From: Gemmatimonadota bacterium
Lineage (GTDB): Bacteria > Gemmatimonadota > Gemmatimonadetes > Gemmatimonadales > Gemmatimonadaceae
Reading direction: 5' to 3'
Length of the DNA: 64,000 nt
Assembly: GCA_040388625.1 (NCBI GenBank)
Contig: JAZKBK010000003.1
Location: 124,001-188,000 of the forward strand
Made by a program: the position numbers and the translations under genes. This document shows, piece after piece, positions 44,493-53,954 of the stretch. Numbering within the stretch: position 1 is the stretch's first letter; every line of letters starts with the position of its first letter. The notes under the pieces are model-generated. The model was not told the origin of the DNA and made no database searches. It worked only from the letters and a program-made list of their open reading frames with translations.

Positions 44493-46697
44493 CTATCTCG
44501 GATTCACCGTCATCACAGACCTTCCATCGGTCGTCTTCGCCCAGTACCTGATCCAGTGCTCGCCGATGTTGTTCGCCGCTGCGATCAGCTCCTTCGTCGG
44601 CTGCTTGCCGTGCATCGTCATCACGACGATCGCGGTGTTGAACTTCTTCTGTGAATGCGCGAAGTCCGGCTCGCGCGGACCCATCGCTGCGATCACGTCC
44701 TGAATCGTGATGTTGGTTCTGTCACCCGTGTAAATGGGATGACCGTTGGCATCCTGGTGGCCGGTGCGCTTCAGGTTGCGAAGGATGAAGAAGGGCGGCA
44801 CCTCATCCGGCCTGGCGAGGCCCATCAGGTAGAGGCCGAGCCACGAGTAGCCCTTCGCGGGCGAGTAGTAGTCTCTGTCGAGCTGAGTGTACGTGCCGTC
44901 CCCGTTGTCCTTCCACGTACTGCCGCCCATCGCGTCGGCCTCGATGGGATTCGAGTATGGGAACGCAGCTGGAAGATGCACGCCGGTCGCCCAGTGTACG
45001 GGACCGAGCGTGATCGTGTCGCCATTCGCTACCGCGCGCGCATCGGCGGCCCAGCGATGACCGAGCTCGTGTCCGATCTGCGACATCGCGTAGTTGTAGT
45101 CGGGCATGCGGCCGTCGGGTGACTTCTCCTGGATCTGTACTGCCGACGTCGAGACCGGTTCGACGTACATCCACTGCAGCTCGCCCTTGCTGCAATAGTT
45201 CTCCAATCCATTCGTAACTGTCCCGATACCAGTTACGTTGCCGCCGCGTGGTCCGTTACTCGGCGTCCCACCTTCGGGGTTGTCGACGCGGAAATCCGAA
45301 TAGGTCGCGATGAAATCGAAGTTGTCGCCGAGTGTCGTGATGATCGAGCAGGCAACATCCTGCGCGCGCGGAATCTCGGGCCAGTGGAAGCCTTCGTACG
45401 CAACGGGAAACGTTCCGCTCCTCCTGCTCGCCAACGAGAGATCTATCTCCGGGGAGCGAATGCCACCGAGTGCAACCGAGCGCGCCGTCACCCGATCGAC
45501 GATCGACGACGGCGTGCCACTCTCTGCATCGGCAGACACGGACACCCGAGTCGCGCCGGCGAGCGGAGCCGGAAGCACGCCCTCGATCGAAATTGTATTT
45601 CCGTTCACGGTAACTTCCGGTTCCGCGCCGGCACCGGAAACGATGTAACGTGGAGGACGGCTTCCGCCTCCACCGCCTGCACGTTTGTCTGCAAACCCGC
45701 GGATGGTCCATACTGCCGTTGCCTTCCTGAGATCGGCCGACGTTGGTTTGTGCGTGTCGAACGCGACGCGATACGTCACGCCATCGATCGCCGGATCGCC
45801 GTTCGGGAGCACGGCACCGCGAGTCTCGATGGTCGCTCTGACGAAGAGACCATCGATGCTGGAAAGCCGGACGTGCGTGATGTCGAGGTTCGGTGCGACC
45901 GCTGGATCGGGGGCATCCTGAATCGACGCGAGCGCCTTCTCGATGCCATCGGTGACCATCGGGAAAACACCGACCACCGCGTCGCGCGCTGACACGTCGT
46001 TGTACGAGAGCTCGATCACGCCGGTCTTGTAGAGTGTCGCCTGAATGCGGTTCACCGTCGGTACCCAGGTGAACGACTGGATTCCGCCAGCTCCCTCGCT
46101 GAGTGTCCATGTCACAACTGCGCGATCCGGCAGTTCCTTCACGAAATGCGGACCGTTCAATCCGGATTTTATGAATGCTGCGATGCCGGGAATCGTGTTG
46201 ATGAACGTCTCTCCGACAGTCTGCAGGGACGCGTAGCGATCCATCAGGAACCCGTTGCGGGTCGATCCGCCGGCGCCAGTACGGTTGCCAGCGGGCGGAC
46301 CACCGAATCTTGCGCGATCGGCCGCCTGCTGCATGGTGCCGAAGGTGATTGCTCCGATCGCGACATCGAAGGAGCTCCACTGCTTTCCCGAGAAAGGAAA
46401 GGTGAACCCCTTGAGCGTCGCCGAATTTCCTTTGAGTTGGGGCCCGAAGTCCGCATCCCATCTCAGTGCGACATTTTCGACGCGAAATCCCTTCCCTTGC
46501 GGAGTGAATCGCAGGGTTCGGTGGTCCAGGTCGAAGAGACGCGCGGAGTCGACTGCTGCGCTATCGAGCTCGAGATGTATCAGGTTCCCTATGGTGGTTA
46601 CCTTGCCGATCGGGTGACCAGGCTCGCGCTGGGCCACGCCCAATGAGGGGAGGGCGGCAAGTGCGAGGCGAAGCTGGATGTAACGGATACGGGTCAT
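44493..46697 (-). CDS. Secreted HExxH protein, putative metalloprotease
   Basis: A 734-residue exported protein with a signal peptide (LALAALPSLGVAQ). The first part is beta-rich. The later half has IGHELGHRW (HExxH at residues 543-547) and GYSWLGLYLMGLARPDEVPPFFIL about 70 residues on, a pattern I associate with uncharacterised secreted proteins whose family I cannot name. A third zinc ligand is not obvious, so zinc protease activity is inferred only from HExxH. ATG 46697 (MTRIRYIQLRLALA) is chosen. It follows the S9 peptidase gene by 205 bp and may belong to the same peptidase locus. Confidence 0.68.
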   Translation of the reverse strand: MTRIRYIQLRLALAALPSLGVAQREPGHPIGKVTTIGNLIHLELDSAAVDSARLFDLDHRTLRFTPQGKGFRVENVALRWDADFGPQLKGNSATLKGFTFPFSGKQWSSFDVAIGAITFGTMQQAADRARFGGPPAGNRTGAGGSTRNGFLMDRYASLQTVGETFINTIPGIAAFIKSGLNGPHFVKELPDRAVVTWTLSEGAGGIQSFTWVPTVNRIQATLYKTGVIELSYNDVSARDAVVGVFPMVTDGIEKALASIQDAPDPAVAPNLDITHVRLSSIDGLFVRATIETRGAVLPNGDPAIDGVTYRVAFDTHKPTSADLRKATAVWTIRGFADKRAGGGGGSRPPRYIVSGAGAEPEVTVNGNTISIEGVLPAPLAGATRVSVSADAESGTPSSIVDRVTARSVALGGIRSPEIDLSLASRRSGTFPVAYEGFHWPEIPRAQDVACSIITTLGDNFDFIATYSDFRVDNPEGGTPSNGPRGGNVTGIGTVTNGLENYCSKGELQWMYVEPVSTSAVQIQEKSPDGRMPDYNYAMSQIGHELGHRWAADARAVANGDTITLGPVHWATGVHLPAAFPYSNPIEADAMGGSTWKDNGDGTYTQLDRDYYSPAKGYSWLGLYLMGLARPDEVPPFFILRNLKRTGHQDANGHPIYTGDRTNITIQDVIAAMGPREPDFAHSQKKFNTAIVVMTMHGKQPTKELIAAANNIGEHWIRYWAKTTDGRSVMTVNPR

Positions 46698-46902
46698 CGT
46701 GGCGGTCCAATGAAGGCGCGGTATTGGATACAATATTCAGCGCGCAGTAATTCTAGTGCAATTCATCGACACGACCCGAGCGGATCGCCTGCGCAGCGAG
46801 AGCGCTGTAGTGCTCCGAGCTCAGTTCACCACCCCTGTGCGGTCCTGGCTTTGATGCCGGACCCCGGCTCCTGCGCCTAGCGGCGCTGACGCGTGATTTA
46901 TC

Positions 46903-49080
46903 TCAATGGCGTGTGGCCGGTTCGTCGCGCTTGAGCCATCCATCGAACCAGTCAGTCATCTGGTTCAGCATGTGCTTGATGCCGGCAGGCGACGCGTTGC
47001 CGTGCGCTTCTCCGGCATACCGGATGAAGCGCACCGGCTTGCCGAGTCGGTTGAGCGCAGTGAACAGCTCCTCGCTCTGGGAAAGAGGCGCTGCGTAGTC
47101 CATGTCTCCGCCGATGATCAGCACCGGAGTGGAAATCGACTCTACATGCATCAGCGGACTGGCTTCGAGATATGTATCCCAGTGCCCGTAAGGTGGAACA
47201 CCGAGATGTCCCTGCCCGCCTTCGGCCCAGCCTGGAGCCCATAGTTGTTCATTGGCATCGTCCGCAAGCCGGCGCGTCGGATTGAACTGGCCGTACATGC
47301 TGATGAGATCGTACAGTCCGTTACGCAGAACCGCTGCCTTGAATCGGTGAGTCTGCTCGATCACCATCGCCGTGCCGTAACCGCCGAAACTGATCCCGTC
47401 GATTCCGAGCCGATCCGGATCGGCGATCCCGAACTTTATGAGCGAATCCACCGCGGGAAGGATGTCACCCGGGAACTGGCTCGCGCGGTCGGCGCCGCCG
47501 CCGGACAGTGGCATACTCGGCTCGAGCACCACGTAGCCGCGCGCCGCCAACAGCGCGGGCAACCAGTTGTCGCCGGGCTGCGGATACGTGGATGTGTCGC
47601 TGCTCTGCTCCGCCTTCGTATGAACCGTGCCCGGATACATCTGCACGATCAGCGGATATCGCGTGCCCTTGCTGTATCCCGGTGGCATTGTTATGCGCGC
47701 GAATACAGTATCTCCGGCGTCGGTCGTGTAACGCACGTACCACGGGCGACACACATTGAGCTTCGCGATGTCCTGGTCGAGCGATATTATCGTGCGCACC
47801 GTCTTGCCGCGACGCACCAGCAGATGCTCACCGGCATCATCGACTCGCGTCTCGACATGCGGTACATCCTGAGCATTTGCAAGCGAGCGTGGTGTCGGGG
47901 CGCGCCTGGTGATCGGCTCGATCACTGGCGGATCGGGGCGGAACACCGATCCGTCACGCCGAACCTGAACGACCGTGTCACCGATCAGACGCGCGCCCAC
48001 GGTCGAATCGTCGTCGGACCAGCGCGTGAGCGTGACGTGTCTTCCCGGTAGTGGATGCAGGATTCGTCCGTCACGCAGGTTGACGAGAATCAGCTCGGTT
48101 TCCGCGCGATTGAGCGGCGGTATCGAAGCAGCAGATGCGTCTATCGGCCGAACATCGGGCGTGAACGCGATCCACTGTGCATCGCGGGAAATCAGAATGT
48201 CGCGAGGTGTGCGTCCACGCAGCGACGCGGTTCTGAGGAGCGCACGTCGCTGGCCAGTGCGCACGTCGATGCGCCAGAGCGTGAGTGAATCGCCGAGCGT
48301 GGGATGCGCCGGCTGGATGAACGAAGGAAGGTGCGCATCGGTGATTGACGCAGAAGCACGCAGCCCCGACGAAGCTGCCTTCCACAGCTTCGGCCACTCC
48401 GCAATCGCGTCGTCCTGATCCAGCGTCCCCGTGCCGGGCGGAAGCATTGCGGTGACGAGCGTGACCGAATCGAGCCATGCGTACGCACCAGCGCGTCCGT
48501 TGGGATCACCGATGGCGAAACGAAGGGATGCTGCGAGCGCGCCCGGAACGATCTGCTTCGGAGCGCTTCGCCCAACTTCCCAGGTGTACAGCTCCCGGTC
48601 GAGCGAGTTGGGTCCGACGTGCGTGAGGGCGAGGTATCGATCCGATGGCGACCAGAACGGACTCGCCCAGCTGTCGCCCCGGGCGGCGTCATCGAGAAAG
48701 GCCACCTGTCGCGACGTCGCGATGTCGTACACGCCAAGATCCGCGTGCAGCCAGAAAAACGTAAAAGTGGCATGCGCGCGCAGATCGCCCAGCCGTCGGC
48801 CGATTTGTACTGCCACACGCTTACCGTCGTGGCTCACATCGTACGCGCCGAATGGATTCGTTCGGCCCAGCCCCTGACCATGCAGATGCAGGACGCCGTC
48901 TACCGTAAGCCCGGACTTCGCGTCCCCCGCCGCCGTGCATGCGGGCGGCTGCACGGACTGGCCTGACTCGCCGGCTTGCGCATGGGTTACGGACGGCGTG
49001 ATGCACGCGAGCGTCGCCGCCACGAGCGCCAGGCCAGCCTTGATGGCGCGCAACGTCGCGTCGTTTCCGCGCATCTTCAC
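46903..49080 (-). CDS. S9 family peptidase, acylaminoacyl-peptidase-like, exported
   Basis: A 725-residue secreted enzyme. A signal peptide (LALVAATLACITPSVTHAQ) precedes a propeller and a hydrolase domain. The Ser is in GISFGGYG (about residue 564), the Asp in GGDMDYAAP (about 659-661) and the His in GEAHG (about 693), in the order of prolyl oligopeptidases. It lies 18 bp after the DUF4397 lipoprotein gene in the TonB-receptor locus, so it likely degrades peptides in the periplasm or at the surface. Confidence 0.92.
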   Translation of the reverse strand: MKMRGNDATLRAIKAGLALVAATLACITPSVTHAQAGESGQSVQPPACTAAGDAKSGLTVDGVLHLHGQGLGRTNPFGAYDVSHDGKRVAVQIGRRLGDLRAHATFTFFWLHADLGVYDIATSRQVAFLDDAARGDSWASPFWSPSDRYLALTHVGPNSLDRELYTWEVGRSAPKQIVPGALAASLRFAIGDPNGRAGAYAWLDSVTLVTAMLPPGTGTLDQDDAIAEWPKLWKAASSGLRASASITDAHLPSFIQPAHPTLGDSLTLWRIDVRTGQRRALLRTASLRGRTPRDILISRDAQWIAFTPDVRPIDASAASIPPLNRAETELILVNLRDGRILHPLPGRHVTLTRWSDDDSTVGARLIGDTVVQVRRDGSVFRPDPPVIEPITRRAPTPRSLANAQDVPHVETRVDDAGEHLLVRRGKTVRTIISLDQDIAKLNVCRPWYVRYTTDAGDTVFARITMPPGYSKGTRYPLIVQMYPGTVHTKAEQSSDTSTYPQPGDNWLPALLAARGYVVLEPSMPLSGGGADRASQFPGDILPAVDSLIKFGIADPDRLGIDGISFGGYGTAMVIEQTHRFKAAVLRNGLYDLISMYGQFNPTRRLADDANEQLWAPGWAEGGQGHLGVPPYGHWDTYLEASPLMHVESISTPVLIIGGDMDYAAPLSQSEELFTALNRLGKPVRFIRYAGEAHGNASPAGIKHMLNQMTDWFDGWLKRDEPATRH

Positions 49081-49098
49081 CTGGTGCGGCGCGACGAA

Positions 49099-49986
49099 TC
49101 AGTACTGCGAATCAAGCAGCGACTGCAATACGTGGTTCGCCGTGGATGGAACTGCCGCGTACTGCTTGCTCTGCAGAATGAATGTACGCACTTCTCCGGA
49201 TCCGAGCGTCACGGCAGCCTGAGCCAGGATCGTGCTGCCGACCGCGACCGTGAGCGTGTACGGCCCCGCGTCGGCGTTTACATAGATGCTCGCGTTGCGA
49301 TAGACCGCGAGCGCCGATGCTGTCAGTCCAGTGAGAGTGGCCGGCGCAGTGGTTCCGGGGGTGAGGTACATCGACACCGTCGCCCCGAGCCCCGTTGCGG
49401 TCGCGAATGGCGCTGCATTGATGAGCCTGAACCGCGCCTGGTACTTTCCATTCACCATTGGTGGCGAGAATGGATCGTTGGTGACGATGGCGAAAGGCAC
49501 TGCAGTCGGCGGAGTGAGCAGCTGCGGGGCTCCGGACGCTGCAGTCACCGGTACGATTCCAGCGACCACGACCGTATATGGAATTCCGGAAGTGAGATAC
49601 TGGCGCGGCAGATACTCGGTGCTGTTGGCGTTGGTGTAGAACGACGACAGCGGACCGCTGCTGCCTGCGAGCCTGGCCACGAACGAGTGAACGCCCGGCG
49701 TAACCGGCTCATACAGCGATGCATCGGCCCCGGTCGGTGTCGCGACGGAGGTCGGCGCAATCGCGAGCAAGCTCGGCGCTGCGGCGCTCGAATCAATCAA
49801 CATGTCGATCGAGCGGGGTTGTGTTTTCGATGCGGCGTTGGTCGCATCGGTGTACTGGAAAACGGAATTGACGATTCTGACCAGTGCCGGCTTTGCCGGC
49901 GCTCCGGTAGTGCTGTCCGATCCGCATGCCGCCAGGGTCACAAGCGTGGAAATCAGAACACAGCGCGCCAGGGCTATTGGCTTCAT
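49099..49986 (-). CDS. DUF4397 lipoprotein
   Basis: A 295-residue lipoprotein with signal peptide and lipobox (TLAAC, then GSDSTTG). The body has two DUF4397-type beta-domains: ALVRIVNSVFQYTDATN...SIDMLIDSS...GVHSFVAR and ARFRLINAAPFATATGLGATVSMYLTPG...YTLTVAVGST. Domains of this type are common in cell-surface proteins, and their role is unknown. ATG 49986 (MKPIALARC) is chosen; the longer frame reads through the intergenic region. It lies 152 bp after the zinc metalloprotease gene. Confidence 0.82.
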   Translation of the reverse strand: MKPIALARCVLISTLVTLAACGSDSTTGAPAKPALVRIVNSVFQYTDATNAASKTQPRSIDMLIDSSAAAPSLLAIAPTSVATPTGADASLYEPVTPGVHSFVARLAGSSGPLSSFYTNANSTEYLPRQYLTSGIPYTVVVAGIVPVTAASGAPQLLTPPTAVPFAIVTNDPFSPPMVNGKYQARFRLINAAPFATATGLGATVSMYLTPGTTAPATLTGLTASALAVYRNASIYVNADAGPYTLTVAVGSTILAQAAVTLGSGEVRTFILQSKQYAAVPSTANHVLQSLLDSQY

Positions 49987-50138
49987 GCGGAACAATCCAT
50001 TGACGAGGAAATTGGGCAGGTCTCGCGGATCATGAGATCGACTCACCATCCATTGAGCGAGGCCGTGGCAGCATCGCGTCCGTACATAAGACAGACCCGT
50101 CAGTCGCGTGATACCCTGTAACACCGGTGGGCCGGAGA

Positions 50139-52688
50139 TCATTTTGGCTCCAGAATGCGCCCGATACGGGCCCGGGCATCGAGCAGGTGCAGCCGGGTAT
50201 CACGGTCGGACGCTCGCGGGAGCGCCCGCTCGATCTCGCGTCTGAGATCGACCAGCTCTCCGCGCAGGATCGACTGAACGTCCGGCTCGTTCGGCGCGTC
50301 GGTCAGGGCGCCGGTCGTGCCAGCCCGCGGGCCCGAACCCGCCGGCGGATTGACCTTGCCTGCCAGGTCGATGAGATAGCTCTGCTGGAGAGCCCTGCGC
50401 TCCGGGCTGATCGATACCCTTGGTGCTGAGAGTTCGCTCCAGACGCCATGGCGAACATCGCCGAGCATCTCATCGAGTGAATAGGAGGTCGCAGGGTCCA
50501 TCGCGGCGTATTCGCGCAGCCGCGCCAGTCGTGCATTCTGGAGCAGCGCCGAGAGAAGTCGAGCCTGAATCGAGGAGATGCGCAGCAGAGTTCCGGTGGG
50601 TTCCAGCCGGCGGGTGATGCTTTCGTCGAACAGGAAGGCCGGGGTCTGGAACGCGTTTCGGTTCAGGAATTGGATGGCTGCAATCTGCCTGGCCCTGGGC
50701 ACAGGCGTGTATACGGGGCCTGGCTGGCTCCCGTATTTCGTCTGAACGTCGGAACCACCGACAACATTCACAACGTGCGTCAGCTCGATGCGCCACTGAT
50801 TGACGAGGCGAGTGTACAACTCCCGCAGCTGTGAATTGTCCTCGGTTGGCTTTGTCGTCATCGCGAGCAGCATCGGCACGATTCGGCGAATGTTCCTGAG
50901 ACCGTAACCAGTCGCCTTGACGGCGTCAGCGTCGCCAACGGCTTCCGTCTCGTCACCTGGATCGACGTTCGCGGTGGTATAGACTTCCGTCGAGTGACCG
51001 AACCGGAGCCACGGAATCGAATCCTGCATTCGTGCCCATCGATCGAGAGTCGGTCGTTCCGCATCCGGCGTAGTGGCGCCGGGAATGGGTGTGTAGCCCC
51101 ATTTCACTGTGTAGGTGTCAGCGGGACCCACACGCGGGATGAGGTCGGACAGAGGTATGGAATCTTCGGGTTGCGCGACGTAATTGAACCGAGAGTAGTC
51201 CATCACGGATGCCGTGTGCCCCATTTTGGCCAGCCACCTACGCGAGCGAAGCGAGTCAACGGGATACAGCGAGCTCGACTTGTGGTTGTGGTACAGTCCG
51301 ATGGTATGGCCCACTTCGTGGGACACGATGTACTGTAGCAGCCGACCCATCAGCGAATCCGGAAACTCCCCGTGCTGCACCCGGGGATCGAGTGGCGCGA
51401 CCTGTGTGAGATACCAGTCGCGCGTGATGTTCATGATGTTGTGGAAAATGCGCACGGATCCGTTCAGCACTTCGCCGGTACGAATGTCGCGAGTGCCATC
51501 GCTTGCGGCATTTTCCGTAGTAGACGGCATCCATCGGATGACGGTGTGTCTGATATCTTCGGCAGACCAGTCCGGATCATTGGCGGGCGGATCGAGCGCG
51601 ATGATCGCGTGCCGAAATCCCGCCGCTTCGAACGCGGGCTGCCACGCTTCCACTCCCTTCCTGATCCAGGGTTTCCACTTGTCGGGCGTCGCCGGATCGA
51701 TGTAATAGACGATCGGATGCACGGGCACCGAAACGGCGGAGTCGGGAAACTTCTTCTCGAGGCGCCAGCGGCCGATGTAACGCTGGTCCACGGCGCGGTC
51801 GGCGCTGGTTCCGAAATCGACGCGCGTCCGCGAGTAGAAACCGATGCGATCGTCGGCGAGCCGCGGCATCATCGGATGCTCCGGAAGCCGGATCATGCTC
51901 CAGTGTGCAAGTACGCTTCGCGTGGGCACCGCAGTACGTGCCAGCGACGTGAGCTGGGAACTGTTGGGCGTTACCGTTTGCGTCGCTTCGACTTCCACGT
52001 TGTCTGGAAACGCGACCACGCGCTCGATGAACGATCGCTGCGGATCGATCTGGCCGTGCAGTGCCGCAAATTCCGGAACTGAAGTCGTGAAGAGCTTTGT
52101 GACGTCGATCACGGCGGCGCTGTCCGGTCCGTATGCAAGTACGTCGAATGCGGCGATTATCGGCGGGTAGTTACTTCCCTGTATTGCGCGGTATATGGGA
52201 AGCGTGCTGTCCGCCATTATCGAATACGACGGTGAGCGCAGAAAGACCCGGTTCCCTATTCTGTCCCAGCGAATGGTGCGTTCGCTGAACTGATCACCGC
52301 CATATTCCGATGCGCTGGACGGAACGGCTGCGGCTGCACGGGCAAAGCGGCCAAGCTGCAGCATGTCGACGTTCATCGCAGACCGGGGAATCTCGAAGAG
52401 CAGCCGGTCGCCCACCGTGTGCGTGGTGAAGAAGCCCGAGCGTGTCACGGCACCGCGCATCACGACGGCGCTGTAGGGCCGGATCCTCGTATTGCCGCTG
52501 GCGCTGTGACCGGAGTCGATGCCGGATGCAGACAATGTCGCAACTGGCCGCGCGGGCGACTCGCTCCTGACGGCTGCCGGTGCAACTCCAGGCGGCCGCG
52601 AGGCGTGACAGCCTCCAAGAGCGAGCATACCGAGCAGCGAAGCCGCAAGGGGGCGAACAGCATGTGATTTCAGGAGGATGTTCCTCAT
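50139..52688 (-). CDS. Zinc-dependent metalloprotease lipoprotein (DUF5117 type)
   Basis: An 849-residue lipoprotein. The signal peptide ends at the lipobox LGGC (Cys27). The catalytic motif HEVGHTIGLYHN (His457, His461, with third ligand His467) matches the HExxHxxGxxH zincin pattern. It is preceded by a large beta-rich pro or propeptide-like region and VVYYIDPATPDKWKPWIRKGVEAWQPAFEAAGF, typical of the DUF5117/DUF5118 family. It belongs to the locus with the TonB receptor, 43 bp after the PepSY protein gene. Confidence 0.9.
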   Translation of the reverse strand: MRNILLKSHAVRPLAASLLGMLALGGCHASRPPGVAPAAVRSESPARPVATLSASGIDSGHSASGNTRIRPYSAVVMRGAVTRSGFFTTHTVGDRLLFEIPRSAMNVDMLQLGRFARAAAAVPSSASEYGGDQFSERTIRWDRIGNRVFLRSPSYSIMADSTLPIYRAIQGSNYPPIIAAFDVLAYGPDSAAVIDVTKLFTTSVPEFAALHGQIDPQRSFIERVVAFPDNVEVEATQTVTPNSSQLTSLARTAVPTRSVLAHWSMIRLPEHPMMPRLADDRIGFYSRTRVDFGTSADRAVDQRYIGRWRLEKKFPDSAVSVPVHPIVYYIDPATPDKWKPWIRKGVEAWQPAFEAAGFRHAIIALDPPANDPDWSAEDIRHTVIRWMPSTTENAASDGTRDIRTGEVLNGSVRIFHNIMNITRDWYLTQVAPLDPRVQHGEFPDSLMGRLLQYIVSHEVGHTIGLYHNHKSSSLYPVDSLRSRRWLAKMGHTASVMDYSRFNYVAQPEDSIPLSDLIPRVGPADTYTVKWGYTPIPGATTPDAERPTLDRWARMQDSIPWLRFGHSTEVYTTANVDPGDETEAVGDADAVKATGYGLRNIRRIVPMLLAMTTKPTEDNSQLRELYTRLVNQWRIELTHVVNVVGGSDVQTKYGSQPGPVYTPVPRARQIAAIQFLNRNAFQTPAFLFDESITRRLEPTGTLLRISSIQARLLSALLQNARLARLREYAAMDPATSYSLDEMLGDVRHGVWSELSAPRVSISPERRALQQSYLIDLAGKVNPPAGSGPRAGTTGALTDAPNEPDVQSILRGELVDLRREIERALPRASDRDTRLHLLDARARIGRILEPK

Positions 52689-52731
52689 CAGAATTGATTC
52701 GAAGCTGCGCACGAATACATTGCGGTATCCG

Positions 52732-53910
52732 TCATGTGTGACTCGCGCGCCGCGCATTGAACGCGCGCGGCCAGCGGCGGTTTATCCAGATGATGACGCC
52801 CGTGATCGGCGCGATGGTTCCGATGAGACAGGCCAGAAACGCCGCGATTTCACTCGGCAGCCCGTACAGTGTTCCCACGTGCACCGGGTTCGTTCCGCGG
52901 CGCAGCAGTTCACCCAGGGGGCGATCACGAAATCGATCTACCCGCAGTGCGCGTCCGCTGAACTGATCCAGATACACTATGTCCATCGCCTGACGATATG
53001 GAGCGTCGGGTGGAAGCCCCATAACCGTGAACGCATCACGCGGCGTCTCGGGGAGGTAGAGAACGAGCGTCGTCGTGGGCCCGAGTGCGACACCGGCTGC
53101 TCGGAATGCGTTCGCGAGCGAGATGGGCGTGCCACCCGATGATGGCATCGAATGCGGAGGTGTCGGCGTGGCTTTCCCGCGCGGCGTCATTCCATCGACC
53201 GCATTGCCGATAGTCCTGAATGACCAGACCAGTCCAGTTGCGCCGACAACAAGCAGAATCACGGTCGAATAGATGCCGAGCACGACGTGCAGGTCGTAAT
53301 TGCGCCGCTTCCAGCCGGTGGGATGCTTGAACGTGAGACGAGTGCGGAGCATGCGCACCGTGCGGGGCCACCAGATCACGACTCCGCTCATCAGGATGAC
53401 GACGAAGCAGACTGTAGCAATACCGACGACTCTCCGCCCGATCTCACCGGCCAGCAAGCGCCGGTGTATCGCCTCGGTGATCACGAAGAATCGCTCGTCT
53501 CCACGCTGCACATCCACGACACGACCGGTGTACTGGTTCACGTACATCCGGCGGCCGTTGGCAAGCGTGAAGATCTCCGGCCTTTGCGGGCCGGAATACA
53601 GCGTCACTGTTTCGAGATGTGATCGCGATTGGCGCGACACCGAGTCGGCGAGGGCATCGACTCCGAGTGCGGTTCCGCCACGAATGCCGCCGGACGCAAG
53701 GTGCACTCGCGCGGGATGCATCGCTGCGATGATCTCGACCTTGAAGACGAGAATCGCGCCGGTGAGGCAGACGACCGCCACGATGAGCCCGCTCGCGATC
53801 CCGAGCACCTGGTGCAGCAGAAACATGACGGACCACAGTCGCCCGCGCCGCACACCGCGCACACGAGCGACCGTTCCTGCGCCGCCTTCCCGGTCCACTG
53901 ACGACGTCAC
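52732..53910 (-). CDS. PepSY-associated membrane protein, siderophore-reductase-like
   Basis: A 392-residue protein with four membrane helices and PepSY-type periplasmic domains. The typical parts are FLLHQVLGIASGLIVAVVCLTGAILVFKVEI, RRNYDLHVVLGIYSTVILLVVGATGLVWSF and the last LIGTIAPITGVIIWINRRWP. Proteins of this family beside TonB receptors include FhuF/FoxB-like reductases that release iron from siderophores. It lies 44 bp after the receptor gene, so it likely handles the imported chelate or peptide. Confidence 0.9.
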   Translation of the reverse strand: MTSSVDREGGAGTVARVRGVRRGRLWSVMFLLHQVLGIASGLIVAVVCLTGAILVFKVEIIAAMHPARVHLASGGIRGGTALGVDALADSVSRQSRSHLETVTLYSGPQRPEIFTLANGRRMYVNQYTGRVVDVQRGDERFFVITEAIHRRLLAGEIGRRVVGIATVCFVVILMSGVVIWWPRTVRMLRTRLTFKHPTGWKRRNYDLHVVLGIYSTVILLVVGATGLVWSFRTIGNAVDGMTPRGKATPTPPHSMPSSGGTPISLANAFRAAGVALGPTTTLVLYLPETPRDAFTVMGLPPDAPYRQAMDIVYLDQFSGRALRVDRFRDRPLGELLRRGTNPVHVGTLYGLPSEIAAFLACLIGTIAPITGVIIWINRRWPRAFNARRASHT

Positions 53911-53954
53911 CGACTCTACGATGCAGCTTTATGCCCTGACGAACCCGCCGTGAT

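Noticed and set aside
44419-44703. A 94-codon plus frame after the TTGACA repeats
   Set aside because: Most of it is antisense to the HELGH-protein gene, and no ribosome site or domain supports it.
45256-46461. A 401-codon frame inside the HELGH-protein gene
   Set aside because: Same-strand alternate frame with no signal, motif or ribosome site; the overlapping frame has a signal peptide and HExxH.
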